Of a stretch of DNA of 34,867 bases, positions 10,717 to 23,400 are shown one piece after another. The position numbers were made by a program, and so were the translations under genes. The stretch is from Phoronis australis (Eukaryota > Phoronida > Phoronidae), in NCBI GenBank assembly GCA_002633005.1, contig NMRA01000839.1:22330-57196 (forward strand), read 5' to 3'. Below the pieces are notes generated by a model. It was given only the letters and a program-made list of their open reading frames with translations, did not search any database and had not been told where the DNA came from. Within the stretch, counting starts at the first letter, position 1. Each line of letters begins with the position of its first letter.

Positions 10717-11307
10717 AGCTGGAGTTTTGGTCTGCACACTTGAAATGTAGTTTCACAAAACCAAAACGGGCATCTTTAGTTTGAATGCATTCTTATAATG
10801 TGTTTTATTTATTCTTGAACAATAATATTCAATCATTACAAGACATTCATGGCACGACAGCTTGATGTGCCACCATTCACGTGTACGACAATTTACGTGG
10901 TGCACGTGCGTCGTTGAGTTTCTCGGGCGTGACCAACCGAAACGTCATGTCACCGTAAATACACTGAAGGTAAATAGACCAACGGAAGTAAAATGCATTG
11001 GAAAAATAAATTAATCCAAAACTAAGCTGCCTATATCTAAATGCATACGTATGTGTAGAAATAACAAATACGCACATCTTACACATGAAAGAACACACAA
11101 ATTAACCTCTTAAAACAAGCACCCCGTTAGCAGAAAATTCGTGGAAAGTACTCTTTGATCACTGAATCCTAACTAAGCTAATTTCTCATAGAATGCTGCA
11201 AAGCACTAAGGTCAAAGAAGCATACGAAAGTCTAACGTTCCAGGTACAAATGGTTCATAGAGGTTCATTTGAAACTAAATGTAGTTGATTAGACAATTTG
11301 AATATAG
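10717..11307 (-). other. Probable 3' UTR of the M13-like gene
   Basis: Follows the TAA of the M13-like gene (11308-11310). On the minus strand two overlapping AATAAA signals read at 10813-10804, about 500 bp after the stop, and are the best polyadenylation candidates. No other coding feature recognised. Confidence 0.45.
10804..10813 (-). terminator. Candidate polyadenylation signals
   Basis: Minus strand reads AATAAATAAA, two overlapping AATAAA hexamers downstream of the M13-like stop codon. Position is plausible; use is not demonstrated. Confidence 0.4.
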
Positions 11308-11407
11308 TTAAAACACTTCACATCTGTTTTGTGGATTCATCCGAGCTTTCAACGAACATCCAAACGCCTTGGAAAACTCCTCTGTCTGCATCAATGCCGT
11401 ATTTGTC
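11308..11407 (-). CDS. M13-like exon 14, C-terminus
   Basis: Acceptor tttttgttttag. Encodes TNTALMQTEEFSKAFGCSLK then ARMNPQNRCEVF and TAA. Clear match to the family's EFSKAFxC...S.MNP...CxVW terminus, with final Trp replaced by Phe. Confidence 0.93.
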
Positions 11408-14400
11408 CTAAAACAAAAACAGTAACACGGAATAAAATTCTGGAAACCTCAACCCGTCCTTTTCTGTGCCACACTTGAAATGTGTTCCAGGTGAAAAAGG
11501 TCCCAGTGGAAGATGACGCAGTTATAAAGAGCTCTTCGTGAAACACAATTTCGTTAATCAAATATTAGTCAAGCATTCTTAATTCCATAGCATTTCGTCT
11601 TAAAAAATATGACCTGCGATTATATGCGTTAAAATCGTCCCAGAGAGGGCGCCCAGGAAAATTCATGGCAGTAGAAAGACCACTTAAAGCTGCAATTCAT
11701 TTCACTTGAACATCGAAGGCGTCCATACATTCGTCTTAAGTTTGTGGAAATGATCTCAAATTGTTCCGCAGTCAAACAACAGGTGGTTTCAGGTCTTCGC
11801 ATTGTACTGACAGTTCGTTATTCCTTGAGACCAAGCTGTTCAACTCGTTACGTCGTGTCCTTTTGTGCGACGAACACGGACTCGAGAAATAACACACCTG
11901 GGCCCAGTTGCATAAAAGTTATACGCCGTATAGCAACAATGACGTTGCATTATCACGCGTCACGTTGTTATTGTTGAACAATGCACATGACGTCATGCAA
12001 CAATCAAACCTATCCAGCGGATATCTTTTGAAGCTTTATGCAACTCAGCCCAGGAGTTGTTGCAAACCCAGATATCACTTTCGTCTGAGTAAAGTCTAAG
12101 AATAAAGTGAGACCTATTATTAAAATAGCGTTAAAAGGTCTAAATAATCAAAAGCTCGCTTCTTGGACCGAGCGAGGTTTATGGCTCTTTTAACACGAAA
12201 TCAATTTCTCATCAATCCTACACTTGAGTCAAAATAGACATCTTCAGTCAAGAAACTTGAAACATAATTTTCGGCAACTTCTGTTTTAACATTAGTCTAG
12301 TAAAGCATGGTGCGACTACTGTTTGACCACACTTGTCCTGCAAAACACTATTGCCCTTTCTAATGTCCATGATTTTATTGATTACTCGAATGCTTTCAAT
12401 TACATACAATGCACTTACAGTAGATCCTCTGGAATCTTTCCGCTCATTACCAGCATGGCCTCTGTTGACGATTGTCGAACACGGCAGCGTGACTAAAATT
12501 GAATTGATAATGACGAAAATAGGTAATGATTCAGGAAATGTCGACATTTATTTCTGTGAAAGCAATTTTGACTGCTCTACTGGCCGTGCTTGAGGATGGT
12601 GGGACAGTCAATGCGACCGTTACTTGACGTTAGGTAGCGTGGCGTGAATGTCAGCTGCGATTACCGAACGTGACGGACATAGCGTCAGCTAGAACGTTGA
12701 TGATTTGAATCTTATGTTTACAGGTATTGGATTTTTTGTTAGTAAAACACTTTTCGCGTTATCAGGGTTCTTTTTCACTTTTGTTATAGTACACTTTATT
12801 TAATAACAGAAATTGTAAAAAGGTAAACCAATATTGAGTGATCTTTACAGAATATTTTTGTCAAAAGTTTTGAATTAGTGGTTATGCTAAAAAACCTACA
12901 GATAGGTTTGGAGTTTCGTACAGTTCTACCAGTTTCCAATCAACAAGACTTTCCTGTAACCATTTTTATGCTATTTTGAACGCTGATGAAAATTCTCCGC
13001 GTTTTTGTAAGATTAACGGGAAATATTTGTCTTCGCGGGTTTGTATAGACATTACCAATATGTGATCAGCCATTTGTGGCTTGTGTTTTGTGAATTTATT
13101 AGTAGTTCGTGATAAGCTAAAAGTAGAGGCTAGATTTATGTTATGTATTCCCCAGTTTTCGAGTCATTCAATATGGGAAAGCCAGCTTGAGTGCGGGTAA
13201 ATGTAATGTACATGTCGATCAGAGGAAGGCCAGATCCTTTTCCGGATGCTTGACATTCTATTTACCAAATGGACACAGATTTTTGCAGTTATTAAGTGAT
13301 GTTTATCTATGTTTTTCCTGTGCGGCTTTGTCAGGCTTAATACGGGTTTAGTTTGAAGTTCATCCATGCTATATCTATACATTTGCTGTATTATGATATC
13401 CGTGTCTTCAATCCACTAAAGCCCTGTTCCTGTTTAATAAATTGTAGCCTGCCATGGCTTGTAGACGTTATTTATGATCAGAGTACACTCAAAACGTTAC
13501 AGCAACAACGACTCTAAATCTGTGCTTTTCAACCTATCTACGTCATACATGTACACAGAACCTGAATATTCTTTTCAATCAAAAACGCCACAGAGCGCTG
13601 CGTCTCACCTGCGCATAAGATAAGAAGAATGCTCTGTCATTAGAGCTAGACAGTCCTGGAGCAAGTGGCTCTCCATGAGTTTGTTTCACCCACTCTTTGT
13701 ACGCCTGGTGTGATAAAACACAATAAAGAAAGAGAGACACCTGGTGTGTGAATAGCAAGGTAAAGTGAGAAAGGGAGAGAAACCAGATGAAAATTTCCCT
13801 CTTTGTAAGCTATTTCAAAGCACAATGATCATTCACATTGTCATTATATTATTGAACTGAGAAGAGATATACCATCGACAAGATTGTCTGGCATGCATAT
13901 CAAATTTGCTCGGCGGCGTAGAGACGTGTGAGGTAAAGTTGTAGATTGAACGTACACGCAAGGAACACGAGATGACATAAATGTTACAGATAATTCACCT
14001 TTCAACATAATTGAGTATGAATACACTCTGAATATGCCGCATCACCTTGTAAGCTAATTTCACTCCGCCGATTTCACCGATGGCATCTTGGGCTACCTGG
14101 GATACGCGAAGGGTCACGTGCTGTAAAACACCAGTTTCAGTTTATTCAAAGAACGCCTTCACTTGGTGTCAATTGCCGTGCAGCTTGCAGTAACTTTGGT
14201 ACTGTGGATGCTTGATTTCGTCTATTCAAATCAAAGTCTGCATAATGTGAAAACATGCATACATGTACTTAATCCAGCGTTTTCGAATTGGACGGTTGGT
14301 GGCATTATGCGATTACATGTACTTAGACTTTAAAAATCTAATGCTTGTGCTATGTATAGCATCGATGTGTCGGGCCTTATTTTGTGCACTTTTAACTTTC

Positions 14401-17400
14401 CACGCCAGGAGTGCTGCATCTCAATAGGCGCATTTTGGTCTGGCCAGAGACCTGTCTATTCGACTTTGGTCTGGCCCAGCAGCTTTGAACTTGCGAATTT
14501 GACATTCATCGTGATTTATTGGGTAATGTTGAAAAGGACAAAATTCGTTTAAAGCTAAAACTAGAAATATGTAGAAGTTACTCTGTCAAATTTCAATTAC
14601 TCACAGTTGCATGTACACTACAACTCAAAAATCCGTTTTTGGCACCTATCCGATGCTTGCGAGTGAAGGCCAATAAGTGAAAGTTACCGGCATGGTGCGC
14701 TGACTGCTCGGAATAAGAAGATTCCACGACTGATTCCTGTAAAATGCCTCCATGCAGCTTTTCAGTGAAGAATAACCCTGTAAAGTGGCTTTTGACCACC
14801 AGGGGTCGACTGTTCCAGACTTTGAATAATACCGCCCTGCAACAGTGTCATAAATAAATCAGTCACAATGCGACTGGAACTCAAACCAGAGCAAAAAGTT
14901 TGAGCCGTCTTTCAAAAACCAAATATTGTTTGCATCAGGTCACGTGATGTGATCAAAAAGATGGCGGATTGAACGGGATAAACTACTTGCAACTGGTTTC
15001 GCATTGTTATTTACTTAGATTAGAAACGTTCCTAGTTCATTACTGCCTCACGCCATGTTTATCGTCACGGCGGGTCAGTCTCGATTGACAAGTTAATGCG
15101 ATAGTGAGGAGAAAATAATTCCAATCGAAACGAAGAATGTTATTATGGGAGCCAGATTAGGCCTAGCTAAGGGTGGGGGATAACTCACGACGCAGCCCTT
15201 AGAAAACCCTGATGCTACAGTCGTTTTTTATCAAAACCAGAAACTTAGGAAAGCACAAAATGTCAATTTCGACGCTCACAGAATGAGTGCATCACTCGGG
15301 TCTACAAGGCTGGTGAATATCCTGACTGCGTCCGGTTCTCATCGTTTCCAGGGGAACACTTGTCAAGTGAACATAAATCAATGATGAGCTTTGCTAATGT
15401 CTTTTCTGGCACACGTTCACACCTTTATCTCGATTCAACCCATCTTTACATGTGTACAGAACGATTGGAAGATGCTGGATATCTGGTGGCTGATGGCGTG
15501 AGGAATTTGTGAACGTTTAGGGGAAGCAGTTGGTAGCGACGGCGCTGCAAAGCTTTGCAATCTCTACTAAGAAGCTGAAGTTAAAAGCAATGGGCCCATT
15601 TGCTATCACTTCAAGCGAATAATATCTCATCAACTATTTATCAATTACAACAAAATTCCAAAACCAAACACAATCAGCCATAAAAAGTATATGTTATTCC
15701 CAAATTGCCATGTCCAAAAGAATTGCGACTTTTTCAGCAAAGACTTTAATAAGAAGAAAATGTTCAAATGTATATGAATTTGTACTTATACAAAAGTCAC
15801 AATAGATGGCGCTCTGAGGTGCTGTAAAAAGTAGGCAAGTAAATATTCCTTATTTCAAATATGCACGAAAATCTTTTCGCTTGCATGTGCCACCATATCT
15901 ACAAAACATATTCACAAATACTAGAAAATAGTGATTGAAGGTAATTGAAATTGGGTTTGCAATTTTGAACCCCCAATCGCACTCCTCGTTCCATTAATGA
16001 CACTTCAACAAATTTATAAAATTTTCTAAAATTTGATTTATTCTAGTTGCAATAGGACATAAATGTGTTATGTCTCTTTCTTATTTCCATCCGAAGTTAC
16101 GATTTTTATTATAAAAGACAATTTTGTGTTTTCCCGTTTCTATAGAACAGGTGTGAAGCGCAAAAAGTTGACAAGCTGTTTCTGGCATCAATCACTTTCT
16201 GATGCAACGGGACAATAGCCAACTGCCGTCACCACCAGTGGTTGTTACCCTGAAGATCGAAGTACTTTTTCTCGTATAGCTACCAGATTATAAGAATGCA
16301 ACTAAGTTGTCTCAGACCTGTTTATACGCCTGAGAAGAAAGATGACGTACTTGACATGAGAAATAGCGGTTTTCAATTTATTCTTAAATTATAAATATCG
16401 CACTACTCAGCAACTGATAAAGTGCGTCATATGAATACCTGTCACTCTAAAATGATCCTCTTGATTTTATGTTTAACTACAATGATACAACATGTATGTA
16501 TAATGATATTTTTTTCATGTCATACCCTACCCAAGTTGAAGGCTAACGACAAAACCTTAAGTTTGTGTTTTGTCTGTCGAAATCCTTTAAAACAGGGAAA
16601 ATTGCCTCAGGTTTTGGTTACAGCATTAAAACGAAAATCACTTTGAAACTTTTTGTTAACGTTGCAAACTATGGAGAAAACGAGGGCTTTCTAACAATTG
16701 CACGTAAACAGTAACCTCCGACACTCTTGTTGGCCTACAGACAATACCTGTTTCATCAACCGAGTGAATCAGTTCACGTGCGATGATGCTTCCCAAGGCT
16801 CCATAGTTGAAGAAGTACGGTAGATCATCTTCGTAGGCGGGGACTTGAAGTATTCCAGCTGGGACCACCAACTGATTCCATTCATAGTCGTACTTGACTT
16901 TCGCATCATAAGGTCTAAGTTTCCACTCCATGCGGTTGATAGTCTGATGGAGTTGTTGGTTCCACAGCGACCTCTCAAATTGTTTCAATTGCAGAACATT
17001 GTGAAAGAATTCGTCGCGCTTGATAGTCAGCTGAAAAAGATTCCAGAAATCTCGACATCGTCATTCACGATTACCCAAGATAACGTGTCGCACTTTGATA
17101 TTCACTAAAAATAAGTTATAGACACAGGATCGCACGTATCTTAGATGTACAAATAACTGTTTCAGCACAATTTACCGCAGCAATAAGAAACGTTCACTAT
17201 CAAACAGGCTAGGCCCACTTATGTCTAACAAATTTGTTGCTCACGTCTTTGTAGATATCGTTCACGTAATCCTCACGCAGTAGACTTTCTGGGAAGCGCA
17301 CTTTATCCAACACTGTGTCTAGTTTTTGCCAGGCCCTCATCTTTGTTTCATCGTCCATCCACTTTAGAGAAATAATTGATTGCTTAAAGGAGGATTTCAG

Positions 17401-20400
17401 TCTCGAGATCATCTCATGAATCTGAAGTAGAAAAAATCCTCAGCTCACTTTTATGTACGTAGATGTTTAGCGTTAAGAAAGTAACTTATTCTCATGAGCG
17501 CTAGAGCTCATCATTATGCGCACAAAAATCACCACAAGGCAAGCAGCAGCCCAGAATTGACCTATTGCCAGCCTCCCGTTCAGTAACGCTAGGACCTAGC
17601 TTAAAAGCAAGACTTTGAGAGATTACGCGAGATATTGCCGTGTATTTTAAATAAGAGCACGTGACCTTGACTAGTTTGGCTAGGTCCTAGCGTAGGTCCT
17701 AGCGTCTACTGAACGCATGCCAGGACTTTGAGTGACGGCTTAACTGACCATTTAGAACTCATCGTTCTTGACACATCTTCGTTTCCAAGCCGCCATTTTA
17801 CCCGACAAACAACCCGTTACCGTGTAAAACTTATTGTTTGTTAATCGACATTACGCAAGGGGGCGGAGCTTGCGATAGGTCAATTACAACGCCTTAACTT
17901 ATCAGAATGTGTGTCCCAATCGCATAACGGTAAGGCAATTATTATCCAGATTAAAAATATCGAAGTATTGTTGCTGTCTTAAATAAAAATGTTAAAGTAT
18001 TGAAATACATTAACAAAATTAATTGACGAATATCCGTCAGAGTAATTAACCAGCCGTCAGGTGTTAATTGAAAAGCGTCACTGATGGAGAAGTGTAGTCA
18101 CGTGATGTAAACAAAAACCTGCCAGTGATAAACAGCCAGCCGTCCAGTAACGCTAAGTCCTCCTCAAAACAAGATTGGCGTAAGATATAGCCGTGTATTT
18201 TAAATGAGAACGTGTGATTTTGGCTAGATTTTAGCAAGGTCCAAGTATAGGTCCTAGCGCGTTACTGAGCTTGACCTAGTTCTGTACAAGACAAATGTGA
18301 GCGACAGCCGATACCGAGGAAAAAAGGTTAAAAGACTTTATTGGACTTGTCTGTATGAGACAACAAATATCTCTATGGTATAAATAGAGGAGTAGAGTTT
18401 ATTGAGTTTCCAAAACAGACAAGACACAACAACTCCGGGAAAATGTTGTGGGCCGACTTTAGCGTGCCAGTGTCTACACGACCATACAGTGGTGAACAGT
18501 CTCTTTACCAAAGATGTGAAGTGTAAATAAACGTCCAATAATGACACGCAATTACATAAATGTCTGATCTCTACGTAGAATAGTGTGGGCAATATTACCT
18601 GGTCAGTAGCGTCACTGGTGATATTTCAAGGCTGTGTTCCTTTGCAACATTGTTTGTAAGGATATTTCATCGTTTACTTTTCCTTTGCAACCAAGCATAA
18701 AGCGCAACCTTGTTCCAATTTTTGTGAAGTTAACACATTTTTGGTGACCTGCCTCTTAAGTTTCCCGGAGTATATTCAAGAATTGGTTGGGCATTTTAGA
18801 TTCAACTGTTCACGAATCTTCTCAAACCTTGTGCAAAAAGCACAAAAACAACCCGTGAAAATTTCGTAAATGTTAAAACAACCATTCAGGACGTGGTAAG
18901 CAATATCATGTATTAGTTCTTCAGTGAGCGTGGTCTATCTTTTTACGGATACCCGACATTTTGTGGGCGGTTTTTGTCCCGTGGCTGAAATTCCCTATAG
19001 TCTACTACTTAGAGGCTTGGATTGAAATGACATCTTGACTTGGAAAAGGTATTTTGTGTTAAAAACACGGATGGTCAATTTCAAAATTCAAATTCATCGA
19101 AACTCGTTTGAATGCTAAATACCAATAGAAAGGTCCTCGTATTAATACCGGATATCTGTTTCGTTGTCCTGCTTTGAGAATAGTGCCGTGCAAACAAAGC
19201 ACTGACAGCGTCCTCCATCTGGGCAGAAACAAAGTTGAAGCATGTTGTCCACAGTGGCGGAAATTCTGATGTTTGACGTAAAATGCTATCGAATTCTCTT
19301 TTGGCATGAACGTACTCCCACGACAAATACTCCAAATAGGAATGCATCAAACGCCAGGCCAAATAATTGTGGATTTCTCTGTGAATATAGATACATACAT
19401 GTTTTCATTTACGTTGATATTAAGAATGATTCGCGATGCAAAAGTGACAGTTCGTCCAACTGTTTCCATTTCGATATATCTCGATATAAACACTCTGTCG
19501 CTGATCCTCAGATGCAAAAGACCGTTCAAGGGCTTCATAATCCTCGGAATACAGGGTCTATGGAACTTAAGACTCAAATATATACTACATATGCTGTAAA
19601 TTACTTATCCTGGCTTTCGATTCAAGCTACAGGCACCTAGGATCAGCGCAGACTGATGTCAACGAGCTGAGGTGCCAGCCGCATGCGCACCATTGCGGAG
19701 CTGACAACAGGCGCCAGGCGGGGTACACGGCAGCAAATGAATGAATTAGCCGCTAGTTTAGTGAATTGTTATCACCTGGGCATGAGCTATGGGTTCAGCC
19801 ATTGTTCACTTGACAGCCAACTCGTAACTATGGCAGTTTTACTATAGCCCATTTCAGAAAAAAATATTGGTGCCAAAACGAGTTTTTTAAGCTTAAAAGG
19901 TTAAACGGGACTTTCATGAAACAGTCCTTTTCACCCCGAGTGCAAGAGTTTGCAACCGTAATCAAAGTAAAGGTTCTCTTCTGCAAACAACTGCAAGAAA
20001 CTCGCTGCTTAACGTGCCTAGCAAGCGCGTGCTAGCTACCCGACCACCTAGCGGCACGCAGGGAACCAGCGAGCTGCAAGATGATACTATGTTATCCCGT
20101 ATGTTACCTTCCACTGTTGCTGTCCTGAAGAGAGTCAATAATTAGGAGCGCCACCTGTTGAAGATATTCCGTTGACGCTACTATCAAGGAGTGTACGAGT
20201 ATAGGAGAGTTCACTCAGCCATTTTACCATTCGCCGCAATGGTTACCGGTCGAAACACTAGCGCTCCAAGCGGTGAATAATCAATACTTACTTAGGAGCG
20301 CAGTCCGAACAATGTAAACACTGATGAATTCATACTTTAATGACGTTCAACGTGCAATAAAATTACTGTGTGATTGAAAATGGTTAGAATACGTAAACTA

Positions 20401-23400
20401 ACATCCATTTATAATCGAATGAGAAAGAAAATGTGTATTTTAATCAATATTAAAGTGTATTTGTTTTTATTCTTTTGAAGCTCCCTTCANTATATGCGTG
20501 TCGTTGTTAAACGAAACAGTTGAGAATATTGAACTTATTACACGTGCAAAGACTGTTGAGTAGTTTGCTGAGAGAGTAGAAAGTGACAGCCGTTTTCTAA
20601 GAGATGGAACGGAGAGGCTATTCGGTATGGATGCCAATTTCATCTCAAAATTTATCGTGTCGTTGACGAAAGTATACGCAATCTGCTTGCTCGTGTTGTT
20701 GTGATAGTCCATCCCAGAATCCCGCATCAACAGATGTACAACTTTGTCCATATATCTACGATATGCCGCAACCTGCCAGAAAAAAAATGTAGTTAGCCTT
20801 CTATCCTCATATAGGATATGCTAACAAGGGCGGATCCAAGATTTTGAGTTGGGGGTGGGACAGGGCACAGGAACAATCAGAATTTCGGCAGATGCGCGCG
20901 CCCACCCTAAAATGTAGGGATGCAGGGGTCTCGAATTTTTGGGTTTGCGGACCTTTTGAGTAAAAAAAATAAAAAGGTAAACGAGGTTTGTTCAGGCCCC
21001 TGCATTGTTTATTCACCCACCGAGCCCCTGGGATGCGCGCATATGCTAGTTAATTGGTATCTTCTAGAAATTTAGGGGGGGCAATGGCCCCCTTGGCCCC
21101 CTTGCCACCCCCCACCCCTAAATCCGCCACTGGCTATATAAATCGAGCGATTGTTCACCTCTGGGAAACAAACATAAAGAAATTTAAAGGATTCTATGAG
21201 ATTAGTTTTCCATATGCAATAAACCAACAGGCTTACACGACTATATTCGAGAAACAAACACCTGGCGTAGACAAAAACTACAAGAGCACAAGCGGTAAGA
21301 AATCTTCAATTCATCATCTTTTCAGTCACGCCAGGGACACAATGTCAGCTAGCACAACTATGCGGTCTATCAGTGAACACAGCAATTGTACATAGACATG
21401 GTCTGCTAATGAACACAGCAGTTTTTATAGACACACGGTCTGCCAGTGAACACAAAACTGAGCTCGCTGCATTTAGACACACTGTGTATCTCGGCAGTAC
21501 GGTGATTCCAGCAGTTGTACTTTATAATACGGAGCTCCCAGTTACAGCATCAGTCGTACTAAAGCTTTGCAAGTGAGCCTCAGTGGAGTCTCTTCTCATT
21601 CATGATAAATTAATCATCACTACGAGCTTTCAACAACGATCAGCTAAACTCTACCTTTCCCGGCCACCTGTAGGTGAATCTGTGCATGCCCAGGCCACCA
21701 TCACCAACCTACAACAAGCAAAAAAATCACACTCAAAAGACAATACAATTGTGTTACCAATTTTTTACACATCCTCGGTACTCAAAGGGAAAAAGACTGA
21801 AATAGAACACGGCAATTAATCATTTGGTGTCTTAAAATGAATGCCTTCATACTTACTTCAATCATAAATTTTGCAGAGCCATCGGTTGCCTTGACAGGCC
21901 TGAGATTAACTGCGAACAAAGCTTGTGTCCAATAGTCAGCGACCACTCTTTGAAAGGCTTTAGGAAAGTTCCAACTACTGTTCCAATTTCCAAACAAATA
22001 CCTTACGAAGCAGAAAGGTTGCAGATTACGATTACGACAATAACTTGGTTTGGAAGTAAGATTGTGCATTGTTGAAGACCACTTCAAATTGGAATGAAAT
22101 AACTTTGATGCGGTTTAATAAGACAAAATATACCAACTTGACGTACGACAATGTAAAGCCAAAAGTGACAAATTGGCTTATTAAGAACACCTTTTCTTCT
22201 GATAAACTCAAAAATCCAAATGAAACAGACATTCAGGTTGAATTGGCATTCAATTCCAAGACCGTCCTACCGACTAAAACCTTCAATTGCAATACCATGG
22301 ACTGCACGAATACACAGGGCGCAAAGATTACAAACCTAAAAAAATCACAAAACCTAAGAGTGTAGTGGAAGCTAGTCATGACAAAGTGTGTTTAGTAAAC
22401 ACCTGACAGTACATTAAACCAAAAACAATTTCAAATGACAGAAAATTTGACAAAAGAATTTTTTTTGCTCGTAACATACTTAGATATGCCTAACATATAG
22501 ACAATTTATATTCTAAACTACTGCTGAAGTAAACAGCGCATGCGCGAAGACCAAAAATGCAGCCAATCATTCTTCAATTTGAAAGTACTATTGAAGTTTC
22601 CACAAGCGTAGATAATGTGTTTTGGATGGGCCCACGCATGCGAAAGCATACACACACGGGTGAATATTGTTGCCATCTCTGTCGGGCGAATAATGACTCT
22701 GGCGTCCGTTCGGCGTTCATATCTCTTGAACCCCTTGCAGGTACTTTAAAACTTTAGCAAGTGGATTCCTATGAATTTGACTACGGTGAAAAAAACTCCA
22801 CTGAATCTTCGAAGTTCCTGAATAGATATTCATGAAATTTGATCAAGGAAACGATGATACGTTTCTACATTTAAATTAATGCAACGTTTCTTACGCCAAC
22901 AAGTGCTCTTTTTTAATACTTTCACGCCCAACGGATCAACATGGAAATTGGCTTATGCATGTCTATTGAAAAGAGCACAGCGGACCATATATATTACTGT
23001 GGTGACCCCTAAAGGCAATTTTGTTTTCATGTCGTCTGTCACTCAATATCTACCAAGCCCAATGAATATTCTTTCATGTGGTGTTTGTTTCTGTTAAAGG
23101 AGCATGCCACCCAAAAAACAACCTATTTTGTATCAGTTTAGATCGAGTAGTTCTACTCGATAACGGCACGTTTGGTTGCGTTACCTGACACCTGACGGCA
23201 GACAAAGGTGTTGAAATTATCCAATGACGTAATTGGTTTCACACGCAGTCTGTTCAGCAGTTCACAACACGGGTTAGTGGTGTCAGCTTATCGCTTGAAT
23301 TCATCTTTTAACACCATTCTTCCTTAATTGTAATTTTTCGTGCGAACACCAACCGCTTCGCGGATAAGTGTCGTGACTGCATTTCGTAGGTTTACGCCTA

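Noticed and set aside
12290-12345. Possible VWC-type exon reading QVWSNSS for the M13-like gene
   Set aside because: It hits a TAG after 12 codons and does not lead to D-x-H in the right spacing; the 12624-12688 segment fits both phases better.
12248-12547. 99-codon minus-strand open frame with a hydrophobic start
   Set aside because: Lies in the last M13-like intron, fits no part of the M13 alignment, and exon 13 joins exon 14 in phase without it.
19081-19122. Continuation of M13-like exon 7 to the stop codon (VFSIQTSFDEFEF)
   Set aside because: No match to the family; intron read-through.
21072-21257. Minus-strand frame ending SGGFRGGGWQGGQGGH
   Set aside because: Known-type artefact of a MITE end, not a protein.
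21475-21560. Candidate M13 exon reading LGAPYYKVQLLE on the minus strand
   Set aside because: No acceptor in a usable place and an in-frame TAA just upstream; 21655-21708 meets all splice and phase requirements.
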